NCBI GenBank assembly: GCA_030612785.1
Contig: JAUWNF010000034.1
Span: 1 to 13,294, forward strand
Length of the DNA stretch: 13,294 bases
Reading direction: 5' to 3'
DNA from: Phycisphaerales bacterium
GTDB taxonomy: Bacteria > Planctomycetota > Phycisphaerae > UBA1845
Shown: piece after piece, positions 6,240 through 13,246 of the stretch
Position numbering within the stretch: position 1 is the stretch's first letter
How the letters are laid out: each line of letters begins with the position of its first letter
Notes under the pieces: model-generated
What the model was told of the DNA's origin: nothing
Database searches by the model: none
What the model saw: only the letters and a program-made list of their open reading frames with translations
Translations under genes and position numbers: made by a program

Positions 6240-8027
6240 CTAGTTCCCAAAGGCCTCCTGGAACCCGCCGAAGTCCTCCAGGTCCACGTCGCCATCGTCC
6301 TCGAAGTCGAATGCGTGGAGGCAATTCTGCTCCGTGACGCCGGGTTGAGTTGGCGTCGGCGGCACGCCAGGCCCTGCCAAACAGTCGACGAAGACGACGT
6401 AATCGTCCAGGTCCACGTCGCCGTCGCAATCGAAGTCTGGAACGGCTGTCGGGGCCAGGAGGGCGAAGGCGAGATCGGGGAAACCGTCATGCTGCCACGG
6501 GCCGCCGGGACTGACGCCCCACGCCGGCTGATCCAACAGGGAGCAGGTCGCCTCCAGCCACTCCCACCCGGGGTACGGATCGGCGATCGACATGAAGTAC
6601 TCGAGGCCCGCCTGCTGCTGGAACGGCACACACAGGCGCGCGTGGAACTCGTACAGCGCGTCGCCTGTCGGTAGCCAATTAACGAAAAAGCGATTGGCCA
6701 TTACGTTGTGCGTCGACAAGGGTTCACCCGTTACAGGCAAGCTGTTCGGGTGCGGGGTTCCATCAGAATTGTAGAAGTAAATGACGAACGGCAGCGTGAA
6801 CCCAGTGTTTACTCGATGCCACCACAGCTCGCCGGCATATGTACCCCACCATCGAACCGCATCGATCGTCCCCGTGGAGGTGCACTCGAAGTCATCCGCC
6901 CGCACCGGTGAGGGGAGAAGCAGACTGCTCGGGCGTGTGGAGCCCAGCACGTCAGGCCCCTGCCACCACTTGATCGGCCAGTCGATCGCATCCGGATTGC
7001 CCGAGCCCCATAGCCAGGACTCGAGTTCGTCCACGGCGACGAGGGTCATGTTGGGCATGGTCCCTTCGGCCTGGAGCATCCTCACGCGTACCGTCAGCAC
7101 CGGCAAGTCGCCCTCCCCGGTGCCCGTAAGGTAGTCGTCGACATCCTGCTCAATCTGGGCCGCCGTCCGATCGAATGAGAATCCAAACTCGGCGGTATCC
7201 GTGCCCAGCGTGCACGTCACCACCGGATTTCCGTCCGGTCCTGCGGTGACGGAGAGATCGTAGACCAACGTGCCACTGGTGTTATCGGGGTCGTCGTCTG
7301 ATCCGGAACGTACGTTCTGGCTTACCCGAAAGCCATTGACCTTTCGCAGGCCATCCGGGGCCGTGTCCGGCGACGGTCCGGATAGGGCGCCGGGCATCCC
7401 GGTCCCTTCCAGTAGGGACACCACTTCGTCGACATAGCGATACACGCCGTCGAAATCGGGCAAGAAGGGATCCAGTTGTTGACCCGTGTAGGAGGTGTAA
7501 CCGTTCGAGCCAATCACGATCGGATCGACGACGGCCTTGACGCCGGCGTCCGCCTTGCTGGGGCCGTCGCCGCAGTCCTCGCGCTTCTTGTTCGTATACG
7601 AATGGACAAAGACTTCGATGTTGGCCGTGTTCCCGTCGATGGTGACCCACGGAGTGATCGATTGCCGGGCCTCGGCGTCGGCGTGAGCCACGTGGGCCTC
7701 GGCGAAGGCGACAAGGTCCTGGGTCACCGCGCTCGGCGGGTCCGGCGGGTTTCGGGTGATCGTGATGTAGTACCCGGAATCGCTGCTGGTGGGAGGCGCG
7801 TCGGTTCCGCACCCGCATTGGGCGCTGGCCCATGCCTCAACTTTTCCGGCAGCGGCCGTCATGAACTCCCCTCCCGGGATTGTCAACGCGTAGGCGCGAC
7901 TCGTGTTGTTCTGCCAATGCTTCTGCTCCCCGAGCGCTGGGAAGGCGGCCAACAGAACCAGTCCCGTTGAGCACAGGATTGTCCATATTGGGACGTTAAA
8001 ACGATGAAGAAGCTGTGAAGTGTTCAT
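6240..8027 (-). CDS. Secreted protein with DUF7901-like domain and C-terminal dockerin-like EF-hand pair
   Basis: The 595-residue product starts with a signal peptide (basic N-terminus, hydrophobic IWTILCSTGLVLLAAFPALG, likely cleavage after ALG). Residues ~35-330 are unfamiliar and Asp/Thr-rich. Residues ~375-530 (ADDFECTSTGTIDAVRWWG through DGFPDLAFALLA) resemble the planctomycete DUF7901 type of beta-rich extracellular domain. The last 65 residues contain two calcium loops, DFDCDGDVDLDDY and DFEDDGDVDLEDF, with Asp/Glu at positions 1, 3, 5, 9 and 12, as in dockerin-like modules. No PEP-CTERM or other sorting tail follows: it ends FQEAFGN. The start is supported by AGAGG 8 bases before the ATG at 8027. 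Function is unknown; export and calcium binding are well supported. Confidence 0.87.
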   Translation of the reverse strand: MNTSQLLHRFNVPIWTILCSTGLVLLAAFPALGEQKHWQNNTSRAYALTIPGGEFMTAAAGKVEAWASAQCGCGTDAPPTSSDSGYYITITRNPPDPPSAVTQDLVAFAEAHVAHADAEARQSITPWVTIDGNTANIEVFVHSYTNKKREDCGDGPSKADAGVKAVVDPIVIGSNGYTSYTGQQLDPFLPDFDGVYRYVDEVVSLLEGTGMPGALSGPSPDTAPDGLRKVNGFRVSQNVRSGSDDDPDNTSGTLVYDLSVTAGPDGNPVVTCTLGTDTAEFGFSFDRTAAQIEQDVDDYLTGTGEGDLPVLTVRVRMLQAEGTMPNMTLVAVDELESWLWGSGNPDAIDWPIKWWQGPDVLGSTRPSSLLLPSPVRADDFECTSTGTIDAVRWWGTYAGELWWHRVNTGFTLPFVIYFYNSDGTPHPNSLPVTGEPLSTHNVMANRFFVNWLPTGDALYEFHARLCVPFQQQAGLEYFMSIADPYPGWEWLEATCSLLDQPAWGVSPGGPWQHDGFPDLAFALLAPTAVPDFDCDGDVDLDDYVVFVDCLAGPGVPPTPTQPGVTEQNCLHAFDFEDDGDVDLEDFGGFQEAFGN

Positions 8028-8302
8028 GATTGATACCTCTCTTTCTACGGATGTGGTGAGACCGCCTCGGCTGACTGATATCCCCCGGGACCGGCATTCA
8101 GCGACGCCTCGTGCGACTCGACCTGCCCATTATACCAATTGAAGCCCGTGGCTGGCAAGCAGTCTTGGTGACTCGCAGACGTCTCCGGCCTCCCAGGCTG
8201 TTGCGTACCGTCAGTTGGCTGCCGAGCCAGCAACTTGCTTACTCATACTAAGATAGACAGCAGGTTGCCCGGTTTTGACACGCGTGTGGGAGTATCAGGC
8301 GT
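8028..8302. other. Intergenic gap without recognisable content
   Basis: These 275 bases separate the secreted protein gene from accD, both on the minus strand. The promoter of the secreted protein gene must lie here if it is not read through from accD, but I find no convincing -35/-10 pair on the minus strand. The TTGACA at 8275-8280 is on the plus strand and has no matching -10 box. No open frame of family character and no repeat copy is visible. Confidence 0.4.
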
Positions 8303-9112
8303 TTACTTGCCGCAATAGTCGATGATGCGGGCGATCTCTCTGCCCAGTTGGGCGCGCGGGACTATGCGATCGACGAATCCTTTTTCGAGCATGAACTCGG
8401 CGGTCTGGAAGCCCTCGGGCAACTCGGCACGGATGGTGTTCTTGATGACGCGGGGACCGGCGAACCCCATCATGGCGCCGGGTTCAGCCAGGATAACGTC
8501 ACCGAGGCTGGCGAAGCTGGCGGCGACGCCCGCGGTAGTAGGATCCGTAGCGACGATGATGCACAGACCGCCGGCGTCGTCCAACCTGGCCAGCGCCGCG
8601 GAGGTCTTGGACATCTGCACCAGCGAGACCATACCCTCCTGCATGCGGGCCCCACCCGAGGAGGTCACCATCACGAAGGGCAGGTTCTCTTCGGTGGCGC
8701 GCTCGATGGCGGTGGTCACTTTCTCACCCACCACCGAGCCCATGGAAGCCATGATGAAGGCGGGGTTCATAACCCCCAGAATGACCGGGCGACCGCGAAT
8801 ATAGGCCTTGCCCACGAGCACCGCTTCGTGTTCACCGGTCGCTTTCTTCTGGGCACGGATGCGCTCGCGATAAGGCATACGATCCTTGAACTTGAGCGGA
8901 TCGGTCGAGGACAAGTCGGAGAGGAACTCCTCGAACGAGTCCGGGTCGGTGAGTTGCTTGACCCGCGTCCGTGCATCGATGCGCCGGTGATAAGCACACT
9001 CCGGGCAGACCCCCAGGTTTGCTTCCACTTCTTTTCGATAGACCATGGCGGCGCAGGCGTTGCACTTTTCCCACAGTCCAGCGGGGACTTCCGTTCTTTC
9101 TTTCATAACCAT
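8303..9112 (-). CDS. accD: Acetyl-CoA carboxylase carboxyltransferase subunit beta
   Basis: The 269-residue protein is the beta subunit of the carboxyltransferase that, with AccA, moves CO2 from biotinylated AccB to acetyl-CoA to make malonyl-CoA for fatty acid synthesis. The N-terminal four-Cys zinc ribbon is intact (Cys17, 20, 36, 39; CNAC...CPEC). The crotonase-fold part shows KFKDRMPYRERI, GRPVILGVMN, FIMASMGSVVGEK, the SSGGARMQEG oxyanion loop, TDPTTAGVAASFA and MMGFAGPRVI. It is slightly shorter than E. coli AccD (304), lacking extra C-terminal residues. The start may be the ATG at 9112 or the ATG at 9106; neither has a strong Shine-Dalgarno. A repeat pair lies upstream, between it and the degenerate phosphatase gene. 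No accA is in the window. Confidence 0.95.
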   Translation of the reverse strand: MVMKERTEVPAGLWEKCNACAAMVYRKEVEANLGVCPECAYHRRIDARTRVKQLTDPDSFEEFLSDLSSTDPLKFKDRMPYRERIRAQKKATGEHEAVLVGKAYIRGRPVILGVMNPAFIMASMGSVVGEKVTTAIERATEENLPFVMVTSSGGARMQEGMVSLVQMSKTSAALARLDDAGGLCIIVATDPTTAGVAASFASLGDVILAEPGAMMGFAGPRVIKNTIRAELPEGFQTAEFMLEKGFVDRIVPRAQLGREIARIIDYCGK

Positions 9113-9168
9113 CGCTCAGGGTTTCCGCATCTTCCGCCGCATCGAGTTCGTGTTAGGCCCGGCATTCC

Positions 9169-9231
9169 GTAGCGTCGCCCCTTGTGGGCGGCGCCTCCGT
9201 GTTTTTCGTCACCCACAAGGGGTGACGCTAC
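9169..9231. repeat. REPIN-like inverted repeat pair 3 (GTAGCGTC...CCCCTTGTGGG units)
   Basis: The left unit, 9169-9193, reads GTAGCGTCGCCCCTTGTGGG then CGGCG. The right unit, 9208-9231, reads on the minus strand GTAGCGTCACCCCTTGTGGG then TGAC. Each has an internal hairpin (CGCCC-cttgt-GGGCG or CACCC-cttgt-GGGTG, with compensating changes on both arms). Fourteen bases separate the units. They share the GTAGCG head with pair 1 but have a different body, so they look like a second subtype. The pair sits between two genes of the same strand. Confidence 0.72.
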
Positions 9232-9242
9232 ATCGGGAATCA

Positions 9243-9824
9243 CTAAGCCCGCGCCGCCGCCTTCATAGCGGATGGATCCAACTCGTGCCAAACCGGTTCG
9301 TGCGCCATGAACTCGCGCAGGCGGCCGATCGACACTTTCTCCAGTTCACACCGCCACAAGGCCAGCACCGTAGGCCCGAGGACCACGCCGACCGCCCCGT
9401 TGCGGTGTTTCCTGGCGATCTGCGTGAGGGCGGTCTTGATCCGCGCCGCCGCCGCCCCGAAGTCCTCCCCGTCGGGAATGCACACCGACGGGGGATCCGC
9501 GGTCCACTTCTTGAACAACTTGGGGAACCGCCCGTTCAACTGCTCCTCGGTCAGGCCCTCCCACAAGCCGAAATCGACTTCGTCGAGCCCCTCCACGTGC
9601 TTGCACTTGGCTTCGGACCGCCGCGCCACTAGCGAGGCTGTTTCGAGTGAAGCCTGCTCCCTGCTGCTGTACAGCGTGCCCAGCTCCCGCGCTGCCAGTG
9701 CGTCGCCCCACGCGGCGGCCTGAGCCCGTCCTTCGGCGTTGAGCGGGAGCGGAGTCCGCGATGCCAGCCGCCCGTCATCATGCCAGTCGGTATTCGCCCA
9801 CGGAATGAGAACCAGTGAAGTCAT
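9243..9824 (-). CDS. Degenerate histidine-phosphatase-superfamily protein (probable pseudoenzyme)
   Basis: The 193-residue product aligns end to end with phosphoglycerate-mutase-like phosphatases. LVLIPWANTDWHDDGRLASRTPLPLNAEGRAQA matches the usual LVLVRHGETDW...GR...T.PLN..GR.QA. However, the catalytic RHG is Pro8-Trp9-Ala10. The second Arg (SSPLxRAxQTA) is Ala58 in SSREQASLETA. The second catalytic His (VVSHGG) is Gly150 in VVLGPTV. The acid residue, Glu82 in DEVDFGLWEG, and the substrate-loop-like IPDGED are kept. Catalysis by the family's phosphohistidine mechanism should be impossible, so a binding, scaffold or regulatory role is inferred. The frame is intact over its full length, arguing against simple decay. 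It overlaps the rpe stop by 4 bases (ATGA), so it is probably translated with rpe. Confidence 0.85.
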   Translation of the reverse strand: MTSLVLIPWANTDWHDDGRLASRTPLPLNAEGRAQAAAWGDALAARELGTLYSSREQASLETASLVARRSEAKCKHVEGLDEVDFGLWEGLTEEQLNGRFPKLFKKWTADPPSVCIPDGEDFGAAAARIKTALTQIARKHRNGAVGVVLGPTVLALWRCELEKVSIGRLREFMAHEPVWHELDPSAMKAAARA

Positions 9825-10513
9825 CCTCGTCCGTCCTCCCGCGCACGCATCGCCAGCGCCTTCAGCCGGGCCAGCGCCGCCCCCGGGTCGGCCTGACCGA
9901 AGATCGCCGAGCCGGCCACTATGGTATCAACTCCCGCCTGGGTTGCCGAGACCACCGTGCTGAAATCGATTCCCCCGTCGATTTCAAGCCGCTGGTGCGG
10001 TTTCAGGAGCGGTCTCACGGCTCTGACCTTGTCAAGTGCGCCTTCAATGAACTCTTGCCCACCGAATCCAGGCCAAACGCTCATCACCAACACCATGTCG
10101 ATCAGCGGCAGGATTCGCTCGATCGCCGAGACCGGCGTGGTCGGGTTCAGCGACACCCCGACGGACACGCCCAATTCGCGGAGGTGGTCGATCACTCGCT
10201 CGGGCTGATCCGTGACCTCGATATGGAACGTGATGTGGTCACTGCCCGCCCTGATGAAGGCCTCGGCGTGCTTGAGCGGATCGGTGATCATCAGGTGGGT
10301 GTCGAAAAAGAGCTTGCTGTGCGGGCGGAGCTTTTCGACCACCACCGGTCCGAAGCTGATGTTGGGCACGAAGTGGCCGTCCATCACGTCCAGGTGCAGC
10401 AGATCGGCCCCGGCGGCCTCCACCTCGGCCACGTGCTCCGCCAGCCGCCCAAAGTCCGCCGACAGAATCGACGGCGCAATACGCAAACCTGGCTCTCTCG
10501 GGAACTCCCTCAT
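9821..10513 (-). CDS. rpe: Ribulose-phosphate 3-epimerase
   Basis: The 230-residue TIM-barrel enzyme interconverts ribulose 5-phosphate and xylulose 5-phosphate in the pentose phosphate pathway or Calvin cycle. All landmarks are present: APSILSADF, LLHLDVMDGHFVPNIS with metal ligand His40 and acid/base Asp42, DTHLMI (His73), SVGVSLNPTTP, MSVWPGFGGQ, EIDGGI with the second acid/base Asp179, and AGSAIF for phosphate binding. Most relatives have Asn where this has Trp147 in the PGFGGQ loop. The ATG at 10513 has GGAG 8 bases upstream. It ends in a 4-base overlap with the degenerate phosphatase gene. The nuclease remnant lies 103 bases upstream on the same strand; no clear promoter is seen in that gap. 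Confidence 0.96.
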   Translation of the reverse strand: MREFPREPGLRIAPSILSADFGRLAEHVAEVEAAGADLLHLDVMDGHFVPNISFGPVVVEKLRPHSKLFFDTHLMITDPLKHAEAFIRAGSDHITFHIEVTDQPERVIDHLRELGVSVGVSLNPTTPVSAIERILPLIDMVLVMSVWPGFGGQEFIEGALDKVRAVRPLLKPHQRLEIDGGIDFSTVVSATQAGVDTIVAGSAIFGQADPGAALARLKALAMRAREDGRG

Positions 10514-10616
10514 GCCGGAGGCTCCAATTCGTTCGGCGTCTCGCAGTCTACCGCTCGTTTTCTACCCGATTTGCCCTGTCCAAGAAAGTCGGCCTGTGGG
10601 GCGTCGGCCACTCTGC

Positions 10617-11090
10617 TCAGGCCAGCTTCTGGGCGATGGCCTCGTCGAGAATCTCGCGGACGGTCAGGGCGACGATGATCTTGCCGGTCTTGCGGAAGAA
10701 GCGGTCGATCTCGGTGAGCGCGTCCGACGAGTAGTCGAAGGCCACGAAGAAGCCTTTACTTCGGTCAGCCCGCTCCATCGCGGTTTCATAGGCGTCGATG
10801 TCGGGCCGCCCCACCTTGTCCTTCTGCTTGACCTGGATCGGATACCAGGCGTCCATGAACTGCTCGAAGGCAGGCGTCTCGCCTTTCTTCGCGCTCGGCT
10901 TGGACGGAATGGCCGAGACCGGGAAGATGCGGCCGTCGATGCCCATGTCGCCGACCTGCACCTTGTTGGGGATGCCGCCCAGGGCGATGACGGCCCAGTT
11001 CTCGAACTCGAACGGCGGCAACTGGCGCAACTTCGCTTCGCTCCACGGCAGGTCGCGGACGTGGTACACTCTCGCCCGCTTCTTGGCCCT
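10617..11090 (-). pseudogene. C-terminal remnant of a DNA methyltransferase with Mrr-like nuclease domain
   Basis: About 155 residues of recognisable coding remain, from roughly RARVYHVRDLPWSEAK to the TGA at 10617. The PPFEFENWAVIALGG helix, VGDMGIDGRIF (Asp in GIDG) and WYPIQVKQKDKVGRPDI (QxK) form the PD-(D/E)xK Mrr-like active site. These are followed by RADRSKGFFVAFDYSSDA and a C-terminal helix. Such domains are commonly fused behind site-specific DNA methyltransferases of the type whose N-terminus lies at 12765-13232. The frame stays open upstream to 11291, but beyond about 11090 it runs into the opposite-strand endonuclease gene and loses family character. No credible start codon or Shine-Dalgarno is present, so it is probably not translated on its own. 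The right edge is approximate. Confidence 0.75.
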
Positions 11091-11134
11091 TCTGCAGGAA
11101 GAGTCCGGGATAGCACAGCAGAGGAAGCGACCTG

Positions 11135-11905
11135 ATGCCCGACACGCGCGCAGTCCTTGACCACATCGTCGCGCAGCTCTCGAAGCTTCCCGAGCCAAAG
11201 CTCCGTTTGGTGCGGACTGTCGTTGCCAAGCTCGGTCAATCCAGCAAGCACGAACTGCTGCGCACTGACCTATTCGACCAGTGCTTCGCAACGGGCTTTG
11301 AAGGGGTTCTGCAAATCCACCACGCCTTATCCGAGGCTCCCTTCACGAAAGACAAATTCGAATGGGGCGTCGTTCAGGTGCTTCGCGGATGCGGCCGGAA
11401 GGCCAGCCGTGGGCCAAGAGGGCTGGCCGGGCACGATGTGGAAATCGAAGGGGAACGCTGGTCGCTCAAGACTCAGGCCGATAAGGGCATCCGCATGGAC
11501 CGGCTCCACATCTCCAAGTTCATGGAGTTGGGGAAGGGGCCATGGAAGAACGAAGCCGACCTTGCGGGGCTCCGCGACCAAATGCTGGCACACATGAAGG
11601 GGTACGACCGCATCCTTTCGCTCCGGCATTTCGAGCAGCCCTTCGAGGCCGGGCTCAACCACTTCTACGAGCTTGTCGAAATCCCGAAGTCGCTGCTTGC
11701 CGAGGCCAAGAAGGGCACGATCACCATGAACCACGGGAGCAAGCAAACACCCAAGCCGGGCTACTGCACCGTTGATGGGAAGTTTCAGCTCTACTTTGAC
11801 GGTGGCACGGAGCGCAAGCTCCAGATCAAGAGCCTGATGAAGTCCAACTGCCTCGTACACGCGACGTGGACCGTCGCGGACCTCACCAACAAAGACGCTT
11901 CCTAG
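11135..11905 (+). CDS. Putative type II restriction endonuclease (PD-(D/E)xK-like)
   Basis: The 256-residue protein is called an endonuclease from context and motifs; I cannot name its family or recognition site. The likely active site is FEWGVVQVL (Glu76 in a helix) with GHDVEIEGERWSLKTQADKG, where Asp101, an acidic residue in the next strand and Lys112 would make a D...xLK variant like that of MutH/Sau3AI-type nucleases. It is followed by LHISKFMELGKGPW. The gene converges on the methyltransferase gene and overlaps it by 23 bases, a common restriction-modification arrangement. The ATG at 11135 has GAGGA 9 bases upstream. An extended -10 element, TGGTACACT (11062-11070), is a weak promoter candidate inside the nuclease remnant. 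It is intact over its length. Confidence 0.7.
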   Translation: MPDTRAVLDHIVAQLSKLPEPKLRLVRTVVAKLGQSSKHELLRTDLFDQCFATGFEGVLQIHHALSEAPFTKDKFEWGVVQVLRGCGRKASRGPRGLAGHDVEIEGERWSLKTQADKGIRMDRLHISKFMELGKGPWKNEADLAGLRDQMLAHMKGYDRILSLRHFEQPFEAGLNHFYELVEIPKSLLAEAKKGTITMNHGSKQTPKPGYCTVDGKFQLYFDGGTERKLQIKSLMKSNCLVHATWTVADLTNKDAS

Positions 11906-12737
11906 CGATCGCGACATAGTCGCCGTTGAGCTCAATGCCGACAAAGGGCCGCTGCATGCCCTGAGCCACAAGCCCAACCGTCCCTGCGCCGAAAAAGGGG
12001 TCTAGGACCACGCCGCCTTCGGGGCAGGACGCAGTCATGCAGCGAGCTACCAGCTTGGTCGGGAACGCGGCAAAGTGCGCCTCACGCAGGGGCTCCGTGT
12101 TGATTGACCATACCGACCGCATCGCCTTCTTGCTGCCATTGAGGGCAGGTTCCCGCGTGTCCTCGTAGTTGTAGTAGTAGCGCTCATTCTTCGAGAGGAG
12201 GAAGACGTACTCGTGCATCCGCGAGGGACGGTCCTTCACCGATTCGGGCAGCCCGTTCGGCTTGTTCCAAATGATGTCCGACCGAAGGTACCAGCCGTCT
12301 GCTTGGAGTGCGAAGGCGAGCTTCCAGGGTACTCCAATCAGGTCCTTGGGCTTGAGGCCGTCGGGTGTCGGCGCGCGGTACTCCATCGCCCGCGCCGCAT
12401 TCTTATTGTCCGTGGCTCGCCAGGCCCGACCGCCGCTCGTGTAGCTGTCCCCGATATTGAGCCAAAGGGTGCCGTCGTCGCGAAGCACCCGCCGAACTTC
12501 ACCGAAGACCGCGACAAGATGGGTGATGTAGTCGTTGACCCTCGGCTCGGCCCCGATCTGGCCGGGAATCCCATAGTCTCGCAAGCCCCAATAGGGCGGA
12601 GACGTGATGCACGTCTGAGCGCTTGCACGGTCCAAGTCTCGCAGGAGGGAGAGGGCATCGCCCGTCAGGATCCGACTGCCCTTGATCCGTCGCCGAACCG
12701 GAGCCACTTCGACCGCCATGCCGTTGAACAGGTCCAT
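11883..12737 (-). CDS. Type II DNA methyltransferase, beta class (SPPY motif; m4C or m6A)
   Basis: The 284-residue protein methylates DNA using SAM. Motif IV comes first (ITSPPYWGLRDYG, Ser46-Pro-Pro-Tyr49) and the SAM-binding motif I last (LDPFFGAGT, Asp246-Thr253), the permuted beta order. Between them lie EVRRVLRDDGTLWLNIGDSY and a putative target-recognition stretch (SDIIWNKPNGLPESVKDRP, MHEYVFLLSK). SPPY favours N4-cytosine methylation, though some m6A enzymes share it. It should protect the host from the convergent endonuclease. The ATG at 12737 has a perfect AGGAGG at 12747-12752, 9 bases upstream. It starts 27 bases after the stop of the truncated methyltransferase, so it may be expressed by read-through from that gene's promoter. 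All catalytic motifs are intact. Confidence 0.9.
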   Translation of the reverse strand: MDLFNGMAVEVAPVRRRIKGSRILTGDALSLLRDLDRASAQTCITSPPYWGLRDYGIPGQIGAEPRVNDYITHLVAVFGEVRRVLRDDGTLWLNIGDSYTSGGRAWRATDNKNAARAMEYRAPTPDGLKPKDLIGVPWKLAFALQADGWYLRSDIIWNKPNGLPESVKDRPSRMHEYVFLLSKNERYYYNYEDTREPALNGSKKAMRSVWSINTEPLREAHFAAFPTKLVARCMTASCPEGGVVLDPFFGAGTVGLVAQGMQRPFVGIELNGDYVAIARKRLCW

Positions 12738-12764
12738 TCGCTTGCGCCTCCTAGACGAAGGATT

Positions 12765-13232
12765 CTACCAGAACATCTGATCCAGCATCACCTTGACGTA
12801 GTGGCTGGCGTGCCAGTCGCAGTGGTAGTAGAAGCTGCCGGTCTTCGTGCGCACGCGGGCCAGCTCGACGCAGCGCGGCTGCATGTACTCGATGTACGCC
12901 TGGGTCGAGGCGTGGCGGTGGTCGAAGCTGAGGTGCGGGCCGCTTCCTGACGGGCGCGGTTCGGCTCGCTCGCCCCAGAAGACCTCGTAGTTGCGGTTGC
13001 TGTTGAACGGCGGGTCGATGTAGATCAGGTCCACGCAGCCGTCGGGCAGCTTGCCGAGCTGATCGAGACAGTCGCCGCAGTAGATGACCCGCGTATCCAC
13101 CAGCGCCGACGCCCGCCCGTCCCGCGGCACCGCTGCCGGCTTGGATTCACTCACGCCGGCTTTCGCCCCGGCAGCTTTGCCGGCGGCCGCCTTCCGTGTA
13201 GGACGTTTACTGGTTGTGCGTTTGCGTGCCAT
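12765..13232 (-). pseudogene. N-terminal remnant of a site-specific DNA methyltransferase
   Basis: The 155 residues start with a basic Lys/Ala-rich tail (residues 1-25), then RVIYCGDCLDQLGKLPDGCVDLIYIDPPFNSNRNYEVFW with motif IV Asp73-Pro-Pro-Phe76, and end SFYYHCDWHASHYVKVMLDQMFW followed by TAG at 12765. Full-length relatives continue from this point into the target-recognition region, the SAM-binding FxGxGT motif and, in many cases, an Mrr-like nuclease. Everything from there on is missing, so the fragment cannot bind SAM properly and should be inactive. The break falls at about 12765-12770, right before the ribosome-binding site of the inserted methyltransferase. A TATAGA -10-like box (13246-13241 on the minus strand) lies 8 bases before the ATG; there is no Shine-Dalgarno. 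Confidence 0.8.
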
Positions 13233-13240
13233 GGCGGTAC

Positions 13241-13246
13241 TCTATA
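13241..13246 (-). promoter_or_regulatory. Candidate -10 box of the truncated methyltransferase gene
   Basis: TATAGA on the minus strand lies 8 bases before the ATG at 13232. No good -35 hexamer is found 16-18 bases upstream. The spacing matches that of the -10 box ahead of the lipoprotein gene (TACAAT, 8 bases before its ATG), and neither gene has a Shine-Dalgarno, so both could give leaderless transcripts. Confidence 0.25.

Noticed and set aside
8275..8280. TTGACA as a plus-strand -35 box
   Set aside because: No -10 hexamer at 16-18 bases and no plus-strand gene downstream.
8348..9172. Plus-strand open frame (274 codons) across accD
   Set aside because: It lies opposite accD, whose motifs are complete; its composition is His/Gly/Arg-rich and family-free.
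10212..11135. Plus-strand open frame (307 codons) across the rpe start and the nuclease remnant
   Set aside because: It is antisense to rpe and the GIDG...QVK domain, with no signature of its own.
11083..12776. Direct repeat at the two junctions of the inserted cassette (TTCTACCAGAA against TTCTGCAGGAA)
   Set aside because: The match is short and imperfect and would occur by chance; no target-site duplication can be claimed.
12213..12950. Plus-strand open frame (245 codons) spanning both methyltransferase genes
   Set aside because: It is a shadow of the SPPY and DPPF coding regions with no motif or ribosome-binding site.
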